Shown: positions 11,395 through 23,096 of the stretch, piece after piece
Numbering within the stretch: the stretch's first letter is position 1
Layout of the letters: each line of letters begins with the position of its first letter
DNA from: Culex pipiens pallens
Lineage: Eukaryota; Arthropoda; Insecta; Diptera; Culicidae
Direction of reading: 5' to 3'
NCBI RefSeq assembly: GCF_016801865.2
Contig: NC_068938.1
Location: 86,169,899 to 86,233,898 of the forward strand
Length of the DNA stretch: 64,000 nt
Made by a program: the position numbers and the translations under genes
The notes under the pieces: generated by a model
What the model was told of the DNA's origin: nothing
The model's input: the letters and a program-made list of their open reading frames with translations, nothing else
The model's database searches: none

Positions 11395-12439
11395 CTATTT
11401 TTGCAACTTGTTGCATAAACTACTATTTTGAATTACTTATATTTTGTACGAAAGTTTCAACTTGTTTTACGATGTTCTTTGTTCAATTTTACTTGTTTAT
11501 GATACATGCCTTGTTTGGCGTAATGACATAATGGATTAAACAATAACAAAAACTCAAATTTGACATTATTGCTTCACGATGGCTACCGTGGACTCAATTA
11601 GGTGACATTGAATGAAGAATGTTTTCGTGTAATGAATAAACGAACCTCTTTAAAAATTTTGAGGAAAGAAAACTGTTCCTCCCTTGCTAGTTTGCAATGT
11701 ACACTGAAATTATTTCCATAATCACTCAACATTGTAAGGTACACGACATGATTCAAAGGAAGCCCTTCATAGTGTGGAATATCGCAAAACCTCAATTATC
11801 GCAAACTCGATACTAGGCGTTGACCAACAGCGTGTCCGTCACCACGGGTCGTTCTTGCCGCCAAGGTGACAATACCTAGAAACGGAAACACTGGTCCACC
11901 ATATCATCTCGTCTGGCCCGAGCACAGCTCAATCAACTCGACTCAAATACGGTGTCTAGCCGATGCCTACCTGCGTGTATGACACTTGACTTGACCACCG
12001 GCAGCACCGGGTTGTGTTGCGCATTGCATGTCATACGTGGTGGATGTGCTATAATTTTCCATTTAAAATCACATTTATCAAGTTTCTTGAGGTGGTCATG
12101 GTAAGTAAGTGATCGCATTGCTGCCCAGGACTAATAATAAGTCGGACAACTGGGCACGTCTAGCCTGTCAGGTTCACTTAGTCAGAGCCGCAGTCTCGGA
12201 GCTGTCGCGTATCGGATGCCACCAATTTGGATTCTTTCGGAATGAAATGTATGCTTGCATGTGAATAAATGTCCTGTGTTTTTTTTTTGTTTCATTGCAA
12301 TCAGACAAAAAGATTCTTATAGGAATGAATTCATTCACCTTGTGGATCGTTTTATTTGTTACACAAATCGACATTTTTGAAGTTGATATCAGTAAACGCT
12401 GTAGTTTCGTTAAGGTATGATAAATGTGGGGTCCCTTAA
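11395..12439. other. Unique non-coding sequence
   Basis: AT-rich to 11.78 kb, with a GC-richer island at 11.8-12.2 kb. I find no gene structure. Confidence 0.4.
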
Positions 12440-12690
12440 CATGCCCCTATAGACAGAATTGTTTTTTAGTAAATTTCCTGCTAATAAATAAAATTGTTAA
12501 TTTTGGGTACAAATTCTATGGAATTATCTTAAGCAACCATGCGCACCCATCTAGGAGGGTAGCAAAGATAAGAAGATGTGCACGGTTATTGTATTGTATT
12601 TATGGGCAGAGAATTCACTAAAATTTAATTCTAATTCAATTCTGTCGATTGGAGCGTGTTCAGGGAGCCCAAATCTATCATATCCTGGCT
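12440..12690 (+). mobile_element. Short, internally deleted relative of the 25.5-27.9 kb element
   Basis: Its left part (AATAAATAAAATTGT.., GGAATTATCTTAAGCAACCATGCGCACCC) matches the outer ends of the 25.5-27.9 kb element. Its right part (AATTCAATTCTGTCGA.., GCCCAAATCTATCATATC) matches about 27855-27902. Both ends are present with almost no interior, as expected of a MITE derivative. Confidence 0.6.
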
Positions 12691-12701
12691 AAACTGAAAC
12701 T

Positions 12702-14797
12702 AAGCAATTCTCTACGAGATCGGTCTTTTTTCTCTAATTTTAATTTTTGTATTTTTTAATCCGGCCTAAACTATGTTTGTGCCTTCGGTATGCCCAATGA
12801 AGCCAATTTGCATCATTAGTTTGTCCATATAATTTTCCATACAAATTTGGCAGCTGTCCATACAAAAATGATTTATGAAAATTCGAAAATCTGTATCTTT
12901 GGAAGGAATTTTTTGATCGATTTGGCGTCTTCGGCAAAGTTGTAGGTATAGATAAGGACTGCACTGAAAAAATATGATATTTAAAATAAATTGTGATTTT
13001 TAATTTCACTTTTTGTCACTAAAACATGATTTGGTCCCGTCCGTGTGGATCAATCGGACCGCGCACTGGACTCACAATCCAGAGGTCGCCGGTTCGAATC
13101 CCGCGGCGGGCGCTCTAAAATTCTTTGTGTAAATATGGGTATTCGGCGCCGTCGCTCCGTGCCATACTTTCATACACTTAGGAGCTCAGGGTGACGAAGT
13201 CCTTGTAGATAAAAAGGAAGACACTAGTGGTTGGTACTAGCAATGGTGGCCGACAGCTATAAAAACACAATTTTTATTTTTTTTTATTTTCTGATATGTT
13301 TAAGGGGACATCACATGCCAACTTTTCAGAAAATTAGAGAATAGGCAAAACATGTTTGACCAAGTTATGAATTTTTGAATCAATAATTGAATAATTTCTT
13401 CAAAAAATCAAAATATTGGTCGCAAATATTTTTCAACTAAATTTTTCGATGGAAAATCAAATTTGCAATCAAGATTTTAATAAAGTGCACCGTTTTCAAG
13501 TTATAGCCATTTTCCAATAACTTTTTTGAACTTTGAAAGTAGCAGTTATTATTTTTTTATAATAAGTGCCCATGGCTGCTCACTTTTGAAAAAAAAAATT
13601 TTGCAAAGCTGAGAAAATTCTATTTATTTTTGCATTTTTGAACTTTGTTGATACGACCCTTAATTGCTGAGATATTGCCATGCAAAGATTTAAAAACAGG
13701 AAAATCGAGTCTCACTCAAACAACCCACCATTTTCTAATGTCGATATCTCAGCAACTAATGGACCGATTTTGAATGTTAGATATGAAACATTTGTGAAAT
13801 TTTCCGATCTTTTCGAAAACAATATTTTCATTTTTTTTAAATCAAGACTAACATTTCAACAGGGTCAAACATTGAATACTACGCCCTTTTGAAATGTTAG
13901 TCTTGATTAAAAATAAAAATGTTTTCGGAAAGATCGAAAAATATCACGAATGTTTCATATTTTAACATTGAAAATCGGACCATTTGTTGCTGATATGTCG
14001 ACATGAGAAAATTGTGGGTTGTTTGGGTGAGACTTAGAAAACACAAATTTTCCTGTTTCTAAACATTTGCATGGCAATATCTCAGCAACTAAGGGTCGTA
14101 TCAACAAAGTTCAAAAAAGGAAAATATAGAGAATTCCCAGCTTTTCAAAAATATTTTGATCAAAAGTGGGCAAACATATGCACTAATTTAAGAAAATGAA
14201 AAACTGCGACTATTTTCAAAAAAAGTTACTTGAAAACGGTGCACTTTACCAAAATTTCACTAAAGTACTTTTTGATTGCAAATTCGATTTTACATCGAAA
14301 AATAAAGTAGAAAAATGTTTGCGACCGATATTTCGATTTTTTGAAAAACTCAGTGTTGATTCAAAAATTCATAACTTGGCCCAAGATGTTTTTGCACAAG
14401 CTGGAAATTTCTGAAAAGTTGGCATGTGATGTCCCCTAAAACATATCAAAAAATAATAAAAATTAAAATTAGTGTTTTTTTTTTGAAAATCAAGTTTTAG
14501 TGACAAAAAGTTAAATAAAAAATCACCAATTTGTTTTACCGTGAATCATTTTTTTTAGTGTACTCCTAATCCATGCCTACAACTTTGCCAAAAAAACGTT
14601 TATCCTTCAAAAGATACAGATTTTTGAATTTTCATACATCATGTTTGTATGGACAGCTGCAAAACTTGTATGGAAAATTATATGAACAAACTAATGATGC
14701 AAAATGGCTTTTTTGGGCAAACCGATGGCACGAAAAAAGTTTCAGCCGGATTAAAAATACAAAATAATCGAATGACCGAAATCTGAGAGAATTGCTC
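12702..14797. mobile_element. Foldback family 1, copy A
   Basis: A long palindrome. The arms run from AGCAATTCTCTAC at the left to GAGAGAATTGCTC at the right and fold about 13873, where ACATTTCAA..TTGAAATGT flank a short loop. Mirrored blocks include TTTCCATACAA.TTTGGCAGCTGTCCATAC, GGGGACATCACATGCCAACTTTT and CTCAGCAACTAA. It has no coding capacity; the arms are about 80% alike by eye. A SINE (13033-13260) sits in the left arm. Confidence 0.88.
13033..13260 (+). mobile_element. tRNA-derived SINE in foldback arm
   Basis: Pol III box A-like TGGATCAATCGG (13046) and a perfect box B GGTTCGAATCC (13091-13101) lie 45 bp apart. Between them is a tRNA-like anticodon arm (CTGGA/TCCAG around CTCACAA, CAC in anticodon position). 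A unique, non-tRNA body of about 150 bp follows (GGTATTCGGCGCCGTCGC ... AAAAACACA). The mirrored arm at about 14465-14500 lacks it, which shows it is an insertion. A clean TSD is not resolved. The acceptor stem does not pair well, so this is not a functional tRNA gene. Confidence 0.8.
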
Positions 14798-15259
14798 TAT
14801 TATAGTTTCTATAATTGATTTAAAAAATATATGGATATTTGTTTATTTCTAATTAATTAGAGTTCACTATCAATTTGAAGCGTTCGAAAATTTAATTTTT
14901 AAACTAGCTTACATTTACATGAGCAATTCTCTACCAAAACCGGAAATGGATTTTTTTTGTATTTATTGATTTGACTCAAACTTTGTGGGGGCCTTCCCTA
15001 TGACCAAATAAGCTATTTTGCGTCATTGGTTCACCCATACAAGTCTCCATACAATTTTGGCAGCTGTCCATACAAAAATGGTATGTAAATATTCAAACAG
15101 CTGTAACTTTTGAGTGAATTTTCTGATCAATTTGGTGTCTTCCGCAAAGTTGTAGGTATTGTTGAGGACTTTTGAGAAAAAAATAGGTACACGGAAAAAA
15201 AAATGTGCAGATTTTTTAATCAACTTTTTTTTCACTAAAACTCAATTTCCCAAAATACG

Positions 15260-17015
15260 AGAGAGCTGGCAACGCTGCTAGCAGACTCGGTCGTTGTCGC
15301 GTCGCGCTCCGTGCTTTTTATACATTTTCTGCGTGATTGTTTTGAACAAAAATTACAATTTTGGTTTCGATCGATTGGTTTTATCATGGATAAACAGGGG
15401 ATTGTGTAGTTTCAGTGTTTATTCGCGTTTAAATTTGTTTTGAAGTGATTTTGATTCGAGATCGCTGTAGATGAGCCGGCCGCGGTGATGTCATGGCGGC
15501 CGATCAATTTTTCGGCTTGCGTGCGTTGGTATTGGTGAAGTGATGTGACAGGAACAGAAAAAGAAAGACTAGGACGGCCGCCGTCTTCTGATGTTCCACC
15601 GGCTTGACGATGGGCCGCTTGCCGGTGAAAGTGTTTGTGGAGTTGTGCTCTCTCCCAAGAAGAAATTTCAGATTCCCCAAATGTTTTTCCGAGTGCAACG
15701 GAGCCGGGTGTGGGAGGAAGCATCCACGGACGAGGCCCGGGCTATTTGTGTTCGATCTCAGCGCGCTGCTATCAAAGCAGGCTTCGATACAAATTTGAGT
15801 GTAGTGGTAGCGCTGATGCGCAAGCGAAGGAGGGGGATTCTGCTGTTGGTTTTTGACAGAAGGGAAATGACGAAGGGTCATTTTGTGTAAGGGCACAATT
15901 GGCTTGTACAGACTTTGGAAAAAAAGTCTGTAGACTTTTCGATTGGTCGCCGTCGTTTGCATCCCCCTTCCTTCCCCCTATTCCTTTCTCCCTTCCTTCT
16001 TATTATTGTTTACGTTTGTTTTTTATGTTTCAGCATGGTATGAAGGTAATCTATTATATAACTCATGGTAAATTGAAAAACTTTGTTATGCTTATTTATT
16101 ATTACATTGTATTTTATTATATAACAAAAATATTACATGTTATAAATTTCACTTAATATCTATTCACTATTCACTATAAATCCTATTTATTGTAATTTCC
16201 ATATAAATCATTATCCAATACTTTTTCCTTCATCCCACCATTCACCCATACCATAAACGATCAAATTGCATAAACTAATGACACTTACAATTTCAGCAAT
16301 GGAACCATATGAACCATTTGTCCATTAAAACAATGTTATTTATTTCACAGCTTCCTGGAATCAACTTTAAATTTACTACTTATTTGTATTTATTTTTCTA
16401 CTATAATTTTCATATTCCCTCTCCTACTCCTTTTCCTTTATCCTACAATTCCTCAATATCAATATAATCAAATTGCATAATCTAATGAAAATTACAACTT
16501 CAGCAATGGGACCGTCTGGAGTACTTGATTTTTAATAATAGTTAATTATTTTGCAGCTTCCTGGAATTATTTTTAAATTCAATGCTCAATTGTATATAAC
16601 TTTTCACTATATGATTCATTTTAATCCTAATCCGATTCCTTTATCCTACCCTTCCCCTATACTACATATGATCAAATTGCAAAATCTCACGACACTTACA
16701 AAAACTGCACATACAAAACACACACCACATCAAAACTGATCCGGAGCGTTTGGTACGGTATGTCCACGCATCCTTCCTCCCCTGTAGATTCTGTGAAATG
16801 TGATCCGTTCACAGAATCCTCTCTGCGGTTAATGCAACGCAGTAGGCCTGGCCGCTTTTATGAGTGTAATACGTTTCGGGGATGCTCGAATGTACTACAA
16901 TCATTAATATTGACAAGAAAGAACATGTGGCGTAATCTAATCACATGTTCTTCCAGGATGCTTTCTTCGGACTGGCTGCGCTTGTGTTTGATTAGATTAG
17001 ATTAGATTAGATTAG
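15260..17015 (+). mobile_element. Non-autonomous LINE-type retroposon with pentamer tail
   Basis: Bounded by perfect 23-bp target duplications (15237-15259 and 17016-17038, AAAACTCAATTTCCC...). The 3' end is a (GATTA)n pentamer tail (16989-17015), as used by several non-LTR retrotransposon clades. The 5' part (15260-15900) is GC-rich and UTR-like, with a DPE-like GGTCG about 30 nt from the start. The middle consists of diverged tandem repeats. There is no reverse transcriptase or endonuclease reading frame, so it must have been mobilised in trans. The parental clade is not identifiable from this sequence. Confidence 0.88.
16120..16740 (+). repeat. Diverged ~200-bp tandem repeats inside the retroposon
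   Basis: Three repeats of a pattern: AGCTTCCTGGAAT, an AT-rich stretch, CC..CCTTTATCCTAC, ATCAAATTGCA(T)AA, CTAATGAMAMTTACAA, TTCAGCAATGGRACC. The C+T-rich tracts recur once per unit. This is probably an expanded 3' UTR module of the retroposon. Confidence 0.75.
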
Positions 17016-18592
17016 AAAACTCAATTTCCCAAAATACGTATTTTTTGATTTTAGAGATTTTTTGATATGTTTGTAAAATCCGCAACTTTTGAGCCATAGA
17101 GACATGTGCCGCCGAGTTTTGATTTTTGGAAAAAATCGAAATTTCTTGCAAAAACAAATTTGACATTATTTTTTAGTGCAAAATTGAATTTGCAATCGAA
17201 AAGTACTTTACTGATTTTTTGATAAAGGGCTTCGTTTTCAAGATATTGCCACCGAAAGTTTGATTTTAGCGAAATATTTGCAGTTTTTCGATTTTTAAAA
17301 ATAGTGACCATGAGTGACCATTTCTAAAATTTTCTTTTGAATAGTTCAGAAAATTTGCTATAAAATTGTCTAAGAGACATTGAAGATTGGACCTCGGGTT
17401 GCTGAGATAGAGCCGATTTAAGAAAAAGAAACACGAAAATTGAAGTTTTCTAAATCTCACCAAAACAACCCACCATTTTCTAATGACGATATCTCAGCAT
17501 TTAATGGTCCGATTTTCAATGTTAATGCATAAAACATTCGTGAAATTTTCCGATCTCTTCGAAAAAAAATATTTTGAAAATATTTAAATCAAGACTAACA
17601 TTTTAAAAGGGCCAAACATTGAATATTACGCCCATTTAAAATGCTAGTCTTGATTTAAAAAATTTCAAAATATTTTTTTCGAAAAGATCGGAAAATTTCA
17701 CGAATGTTTCATGCATTAACATTGAAAATCGGACCATTAGTTGCTGAGATATCGTCATTAGAAAATGGTGGGTTGTTTTGGTGAGATTTAGAAAACTTCA
17801 ATTTTCGTGTTTCTTTTTCTTAAAGCGGCTCTATCTCAGCAACCCGAGGTCCAATCTTCAATGTCTCTTAGACAATTTTATAGCAAATTTTCTGAACTTT
17901 TCAAAAAAAATATTTTTAGAAATGGTCACTCATGGTCACTATTTTTAAAAATCGAAAAACTGCAAATATTTCGCTAAAATCAAACTTTCGGTGGCTATAT
18001 CTTGAAAACGAAGCCCTTTATCAAAAAATCTGTAAAGTACTTTTCGATTGCAAATTCAATTTTGCATTAAAAAATAATGTCAAATTTGTTTTTGCATGAA
18101 ATTTCGATTTTTTCCAAAAATCACTATTTTTTCAAAAAATCATAACTCGGCGGCAGATTTTTTGACCATGTTTCTCTATGGCTCAAAAGTTGCGGATTTT
18201 TGTCCCCTAAAACATATCAAAAAATCTCGAAAATCAAAAAATACATATTTTGGGAAATTGAGTTTTAGTGAAAAAAAAGTTGATTAAAAAATCTGCAATT
18301 TTTTTTCCGTGTACCTATTTTTTTCTCAAAAGTCCTCAACAATACCTACAACTTTGCCGAAGACACCAAATTGATCAGAAAATTCACTCAAAAGTTACAG
18401 CTGTTTGAATATTTACATACCATTTTTGTATGGACAGCAGCCAAAATTGTATGGAGACTTGTATGGGTGAACCAATGACGCAAAATAGCTTATTTGGTCA
18501 TAGGGAAGGCCCCCACAAAGTTTGAGTCAAATCAAAAATACAAAAAATAAAAATGGTCGAAATCGGCCGATTTCGTAGAGAGTTGCTCACAT

Positions 18593-18849
18593 GCAAACAT
18601 CACCATTTTTGCAATTTTCTAGGAAATAATTGAATAATAAACCAATACAAAAACTGATCAACAGAAAGAAAAGCGATAGTGAACGATATTTATTCAGCTG
18701 TCACTCATTGATTACATCGAAACTTTTCTCGGATTTTTGGAATTGTAAAAAATCTTACGATTTGGTTAATCATTTTGTTACAATTAATCGCTTCTGAAAA
18801 GAGGAATGAGAAACTAAAAATACAATTCAATTTTTTTTTAGTGAAATTC
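18593..18849. other. AT-rich spacer
   Basis: AT-rich DNA between the foldback element and the coding candidate; nothing recognised. It would be the 3' flank of the minus-strand gene candidate, but I see no AATAAA there. Confidence 0.4.
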
Positions 18850-19280
18850 CTAGTGCACAGTTTCTAGAACATTGAGCTGCAATCCGTCCTTGATGACGCC
18901 AAGACGGCACGGTTGTCTGTTGGACTTAACATCGTCGTACCACTTTCCCTTGCGTCTATTGCAATAGACCATTCGTTTCAAACGAATCACGTCCCTCGGT
19001 AGCAGCTCTGAACTTCCAGCCAAAAAAGGCTAATCTTCTTTTACAAAGAACGGCGCTTCAAGGAGACTGTTAAAAAATATAAATTATTTTTGTATTATAT
19101 TGAGAAATTGAATCAAACTAAAAATATGATTTAGGCTCATATGATTTAAAAAACACAAAAGGTTTGTTAAAAAAATATATTTTTACTTCAGAACACCGTG
19201 CCAAAAGGCCAGCTTCTGATGTCGTTTGCCTTGAAGGCTTTGCCTAATCGCTTCACTGGATCTGGCAACCCGTCGTCAGC
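18850..19280 (-). CDS. Spliced coding candidate with in-frame TAG
   Basis: Upstream exon (about 19280 to 19187) reads SSEAIRQSLQGKRHQK then LAFWHGVLN. A 120-nt intron follows (donor GAA|GTAAAA at 19186, acceptor TTTTTTAACAG ending at 19067) and the frame continues LLEAPFFVKED to TAG at 19030-19032. The same frame then stays open for 59 more codons with coding-like, GC3-rich usage (PFLAGSSELLPRDVIRLKRM ... LQLNVLETVH) to TAG at 18850-18852. This may be a nonsense-mutated gene fragment, a readthrough gene, or an intron boundary I misplaced. The start exon is not found. I recognise no protein family. Confidence 0.45.
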
Positions 19281-20121
19281 AGCACCGGAACCTGCCAGTA
19301 TTCCCGAGTGAGTGCGCCTAGTCGTGCCATATTTGCCTTGTATGGGCCCCAGCCAGCCAGCCAGCCGGTATGCACCCCGGTATGGACCCCAGTTCATCAT
19401 CCGCCGTATATGGCCAGGCCGGCTGAAGTGCGACATACAAGTGTGCAATTTTTTACTGTCGCCATCGATTTATCGGGGCCAAGAAAGGCTTTTTCGAAGC
19501 GCTTAGGGAGGGAAGATCCGGCGTGGACGTGGACAAGAACAACCGACGGTTGTTTCTTTTTTCTTTCTTCATTTCTGATTGATAGATTATTGCCCTAAGG
19601 ACACAGTACACAACCGCGGTATGAATTTGTTATTCACTGACTGATGACGATTGAAATGGATAAGGGAAGTATAAGGGTTCTCAAGGCGGGGTGTGTGGCT
19701 GAGGTGCATTCACAATTGACGATAATTTATGCTGCCGAACTGCAACAGCAGCGGTTGCACCTTGGCTGTCGGAAAACAAATTTCGTGTAACGCCCGACAG
19801 TTTGCTGATTGAATATTTGATGATGTATTCGTCGGAAAGACGGGGGGCGTACCAACAGAAACAATCAAACTAATGTTTTGTGGATTTTGACGAATTGACT
19901 AAATTTTTAATATATGCTGCAGTATTCCAGAGTGATTCACTTCTAGAAAATAATATTTTGAAGATAACACATTGTTTTCGACCAGAAATCTTTTATAAAA
20001 GATTGTGTGTCAAAAAAGTATAATTTTACATCAGGAACTGGTGTAATTTTCGTCAGTTTCTGTTAAATTTCATTTTTTTTTTAATTTTAGTTTTAGAAAC
20101 TTGTTATCCCTTTACAGTTTA
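19281..20121. other. Unique sequence, GC-rich at 19.3-19.8 kb
   Basis: GC-richer stretch immediately upstream (minus strand) of the coding candidate, with CAGC repeats near 19355. It could contain the 5' end of that gene. The remainder is AT-rich. Confidence 0.35.
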
Positions 20122-20335
20122 CATAGTAAAAAAATCATAATAATATTACATCTGGGACGGGGTACTTTCATGTCAGAAAAAATGTGTAATTTTACCTCTG
20201 CAAATGTGTAATTTTACCACTAATCTGGTGTAATGTCACATTTTCAGTCTATATTTAGGTAAAATTACAACATTTAAGAAGTGATATTCAACCTTCCAAA
20301 ATTACACATTCCAGATTTACATTATTTTTATCGTG
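20122..20335. mobile_element. TA-flanked MITE, family with 40478-40692
   Basis: 214 bp between TA dinucleotides (20120-20121 and 20336-20337). It shares ATTACATCTGGGA, TGTCAGAAAAAATGTGTAAT, TCTGGTGTAATGTC and AGGTAAAATTAC with the copy at 40478, in the same order. Termini are the CA(C/T)AGTAAAAA type and the interior is rich in TGTAATTTTAC dyads. It is non-coding. Confidence 0.85.
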
Positions 20336-20337
20336 TA

Positions 20338-21103
20338 GTTTTGAGTTTTCAAAATGAATTTGAAATTGGTTTTAAATGATGAAACGACGTGCATAATAGG
20401 AAAATGTTCTGAAAAAGTTACAAGACTTCATAAACAATATTACCTAAGAAAAACATTTGCTGTAAATTAACAAGTTGTTGAAAATCACTATTATGTATTT
20501 CCGTTGGACTTTGTTATGAAAAGATGTAAACATTTTGTGATCTTGATTTCATGTCAGCCCTTCAGATTTCCATATCAACAGCTGGCAGGTCAAAATCCGG
20601 ACGTTCTGCAACACCTGCTGGCCTCACATCACGCTACCGGCACTTGATCTCTCTTTGTTTTGTCCAAATGTCGGTAGCCTTATCTTCATCGACCCTCTCA
20701 CATTTTCTAATGAACTTCAAAATGCACGCACTCAAAAATATACATTCAAACAACACTAACGTACCGTGTGTTGATGGTATCTCTTTCTCAATCCAACCAG
20801 GTCGATGAGTGGAAAACTTTGGTTCGTTGATGCCGCCGCCACGCCGACCCCACCGCAGTAAAACCACTTTCAACAGTTGATTTTCATTATGATTGCTATA
20901 AAGCTCTCCACACCTGGAAATTAGCCAAATCCTCTTCGCCAGGTGATCAATCAATTACATCCACTGTATACATTTTTCCCACTGTGGACTTGAGGCAGCA
21001 TGATGATGGCGAGATCTTTGGTGATTTGGAAGGAACCAGCTTGGAGTATACAAGATTTTTTAAACTGATTAGAAATCAACTTATCGACAAACTGAAATCA
21101 ATT
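20338..21103. other. Unique non-coding sequence
   Basis: AT-rich to 20.55 kb, then mixed. Open frames on both strands near 20.55-20.95 kb lack motifs or codon bias. Confidence 0.4.
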
Positions 21104-21522
21104 CACAGTGGTCCAGATCGTAGAATTAAGTGGAAAAAGGATTTTCCGAAAAATAGTGAAGTTATGAAACTTTGGTAACTTTGGTATATTGCAAATGAAA
21201 AAGGGCAACTTTTGGTTTGGTAAAAAATCAGGGTGATTCAAGATTAGGGTGATTTTGAAAATCTAACTTTTCAGAAATATTTTTGGAAACTTTTTTGTGT
21301 TCTAGATTTATATGATAATTTTGCATAGAAACCCAAAATATGATCAAAAACCCGATTTAATCCCACCTGGGGTGAGATAGAGCCTTTCTTACTAAAGAAT
21401 ATAACAATAGTAGAACTTCTTCTTTAAATTCATAACAACGACTTTGTTTATTTATAACGTCAGAAAAAAAGAAAGTCTAATGATGAAAGCAAAGTATTAT
21501 AAATGATATGCTTTTGAAAAGA

Positions 21523-22849
21523 GCATGAGCATGAGCATGAGCATGAGCATGGTTGACTGCCAATGAGCTGCTACTCCGTTATTGACAGATCAGCTGAAGT
21601 TAAACAATGAATCAAAAATGATCAGTGGGAGCCAACCATCCGTTCACTGTTTAACCCCTGAAGACCCCGACTTTATTAGTCAATACCGGCGCCCTCCCAA
21701 GAAGCCTGCAGTTCAACAAAAGGGAGGAATGTTAGTCCGATAGTTGAAGTTGCAGACTCATCAAGCACACAGTTTTTCGCTATATACTTGTTGATACCGC
21801 TTGAGACCGTTGAATCCACAGCATCTCCTTCAAGCATCACGTGATTATTTTTTTTTGGGTTAGTAGGATAAGGTATTGGCTTTTCGATGCCTCCCGAGCT
21901 ACGATGCTATGGGGTGGACTTTCATAACAAACCCGTCGGCGAGCCTTCCGAGCAACGATGCTATGGGAAGGTCTTTCTAATTAGCACACCAAAACACTCG
22001 CGCACAGGTATTTAAATACTGAATAAATGTAATTTTTCATCATGATTACCCAGACGACATTGATGATAAAGGAAGGACTTTTTTACAGTCATTTACAGTA
22101 ACACTTAAACTTATTTTAATGCAACAATTCACACGACGTCGTGCCTCCCGATCAACGATGATGTAGGAAGGACTTTAGCAAGCCAACCAGGATGAAACAC
22201 GAAATAAAATTCTTTTCTTTTCACACACAATGCCACATAATTGACCGCGCGTCACCACCCAACTAATTGATCTGATTTTTTTCTGCTTGTGGGCAAGCCA
22301 ACCTGGATGAAACACGAAATAAAATTCTTTTCTTTTCACACACAATGCCACATCATTGACCGCGCGTCACCACCCAACAAATTGAACTGATTTTCTTCTG
22401 CTTGTGGGCAAGCCAACCAGGATGAAACACGAAATAAAATTCTTTTCTTTTCACACACAATGCCACATAATTGACCGCGCGTCACCACTCAACTAATTGA
22501 ACTGATTTTTTTCTGCTTGTGGGCAAGCCAACCAGGATGAAACACGAAATAAAATTCTTTTCTTTTCACACACAATGCCGCATAATTGACCGCGCGTCAC
22601 CACCCAACAAATTGAACTGATTTTTTTCTGCTTGTGGGCAAGCCAACCAGGATGAAACACGAAATAAAATTCTCTTCTTTTCACACACAATGCCACATAA
22701 TTGACCGCGCGTCACCACCCAACAAATTGAACTGATTTTTTTCTGCTTGTGGGCAAGCCAACCAGGATGAAACACGAAATAAAATTCTCTTCTTTTCACA
22801 CACAATGCCGCATAATTGACCGCGCGTCACCACCCAACAAATTGAACTC
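21523..22849 (-). mobile_element. Retroposon insertion with hexamer tail and 23-bp TSD
   Basis: A 23-bp direct repeat (TAAATGATATGCTTTTGAAA..) lies at 21500-21522 and 22850-22872, enclosing 1327 bp. At its left edge is (GCATGA)n, which is the 3' tail if the element is read on the minus strand. The interior contains three copies of a CCTYCCGA.C.ACGATG..RGGAAGGACTTT motif (about 21890, 21950, 22145) and the 115-bp array. It has no ORF2, so it is a truncated or non-autonomous non-LTR element. Confidence 0.85.
22178..22849. repeat. 115-bp minisatellite, about six copies
   Basis: GCAAGCCAACCWGGATGAAA recurs at 22178, 22293, 22408, 22523, 22638 and 22753, exactly 115 bp apart, with very few differences between units. 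Each unit holds TTTTCACACACAATGCC and TTGACCGCGCGTCACCAC. It lies in the 5'-proximal half of the minus-strand retroposon, where tandem 5' UTR promoter repeats are known in some LINEs. Confidence 0.95.
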
Positions 22850-23096
22850 TAAATGATATGCTTTTGAAAAGAAATTAAAAACTCAATTTTCACCAAAAGA
22901 ATATTTGTAATCGTACATATTCTTAATCAAACAAGAGTTTATGACAAACGCGAGCATAGCAAACTTCCCATGCGTCAGTGACAACGCACACCGCGGCTTT
23001 GGTTTTCTAGCTTCGGTCGAGCCCTTTTGTGTGTTGGTATTTTGGTTCATCGTACCATCGTACCGAACAAAGCAGGCGTAAAGAAAAACCGAGGTA

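Larger units (their letters stand above)
14921..18588. mobile_element. Foldback family 1, copy B, with 4-bp TSD
   Basis: Same family as copy A: GAGCAATTCTCTACC at the left, GTAGAGAGTTGCTC at the right, and the same GGGCCAAACATTGAAT loop near 17610. ACAT lies directly outside both ends (14917-14920 and 18589-18592), a plausible 4-bp target duplication. Without the nested 1756-bp retroposon and its TSD, the element is about 1.9 kb. It is non-coding. Confidence 0.88.

Noticed and set aside
13033..13110. Functional tRNA gene with CAC anticodon
   Set aside because: Boxes A and B are good, but the acceptor stem does not pair, the T stem has a mismatch and a 150-bp non-tRNA body follows inside a foldback arm. 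It is a SINE head.
12702..14797. CRISPR-like or regulatory palindromic array
   Set aside because: There is a single long palindrome, no spaced short repeats, and the composition is eukaryotic; a foldback transposon explains it.
15504..15962. 152-codon minus-strand ORF inside the retroposon
   Set aside because: Antisense to the element's direction (tail at the right), with no ORF1 or ORF2 motifs.
22493..22805. Minus-strand repetitive ORFs
   Set aside because: By-products of the 115-bp minisatellite.
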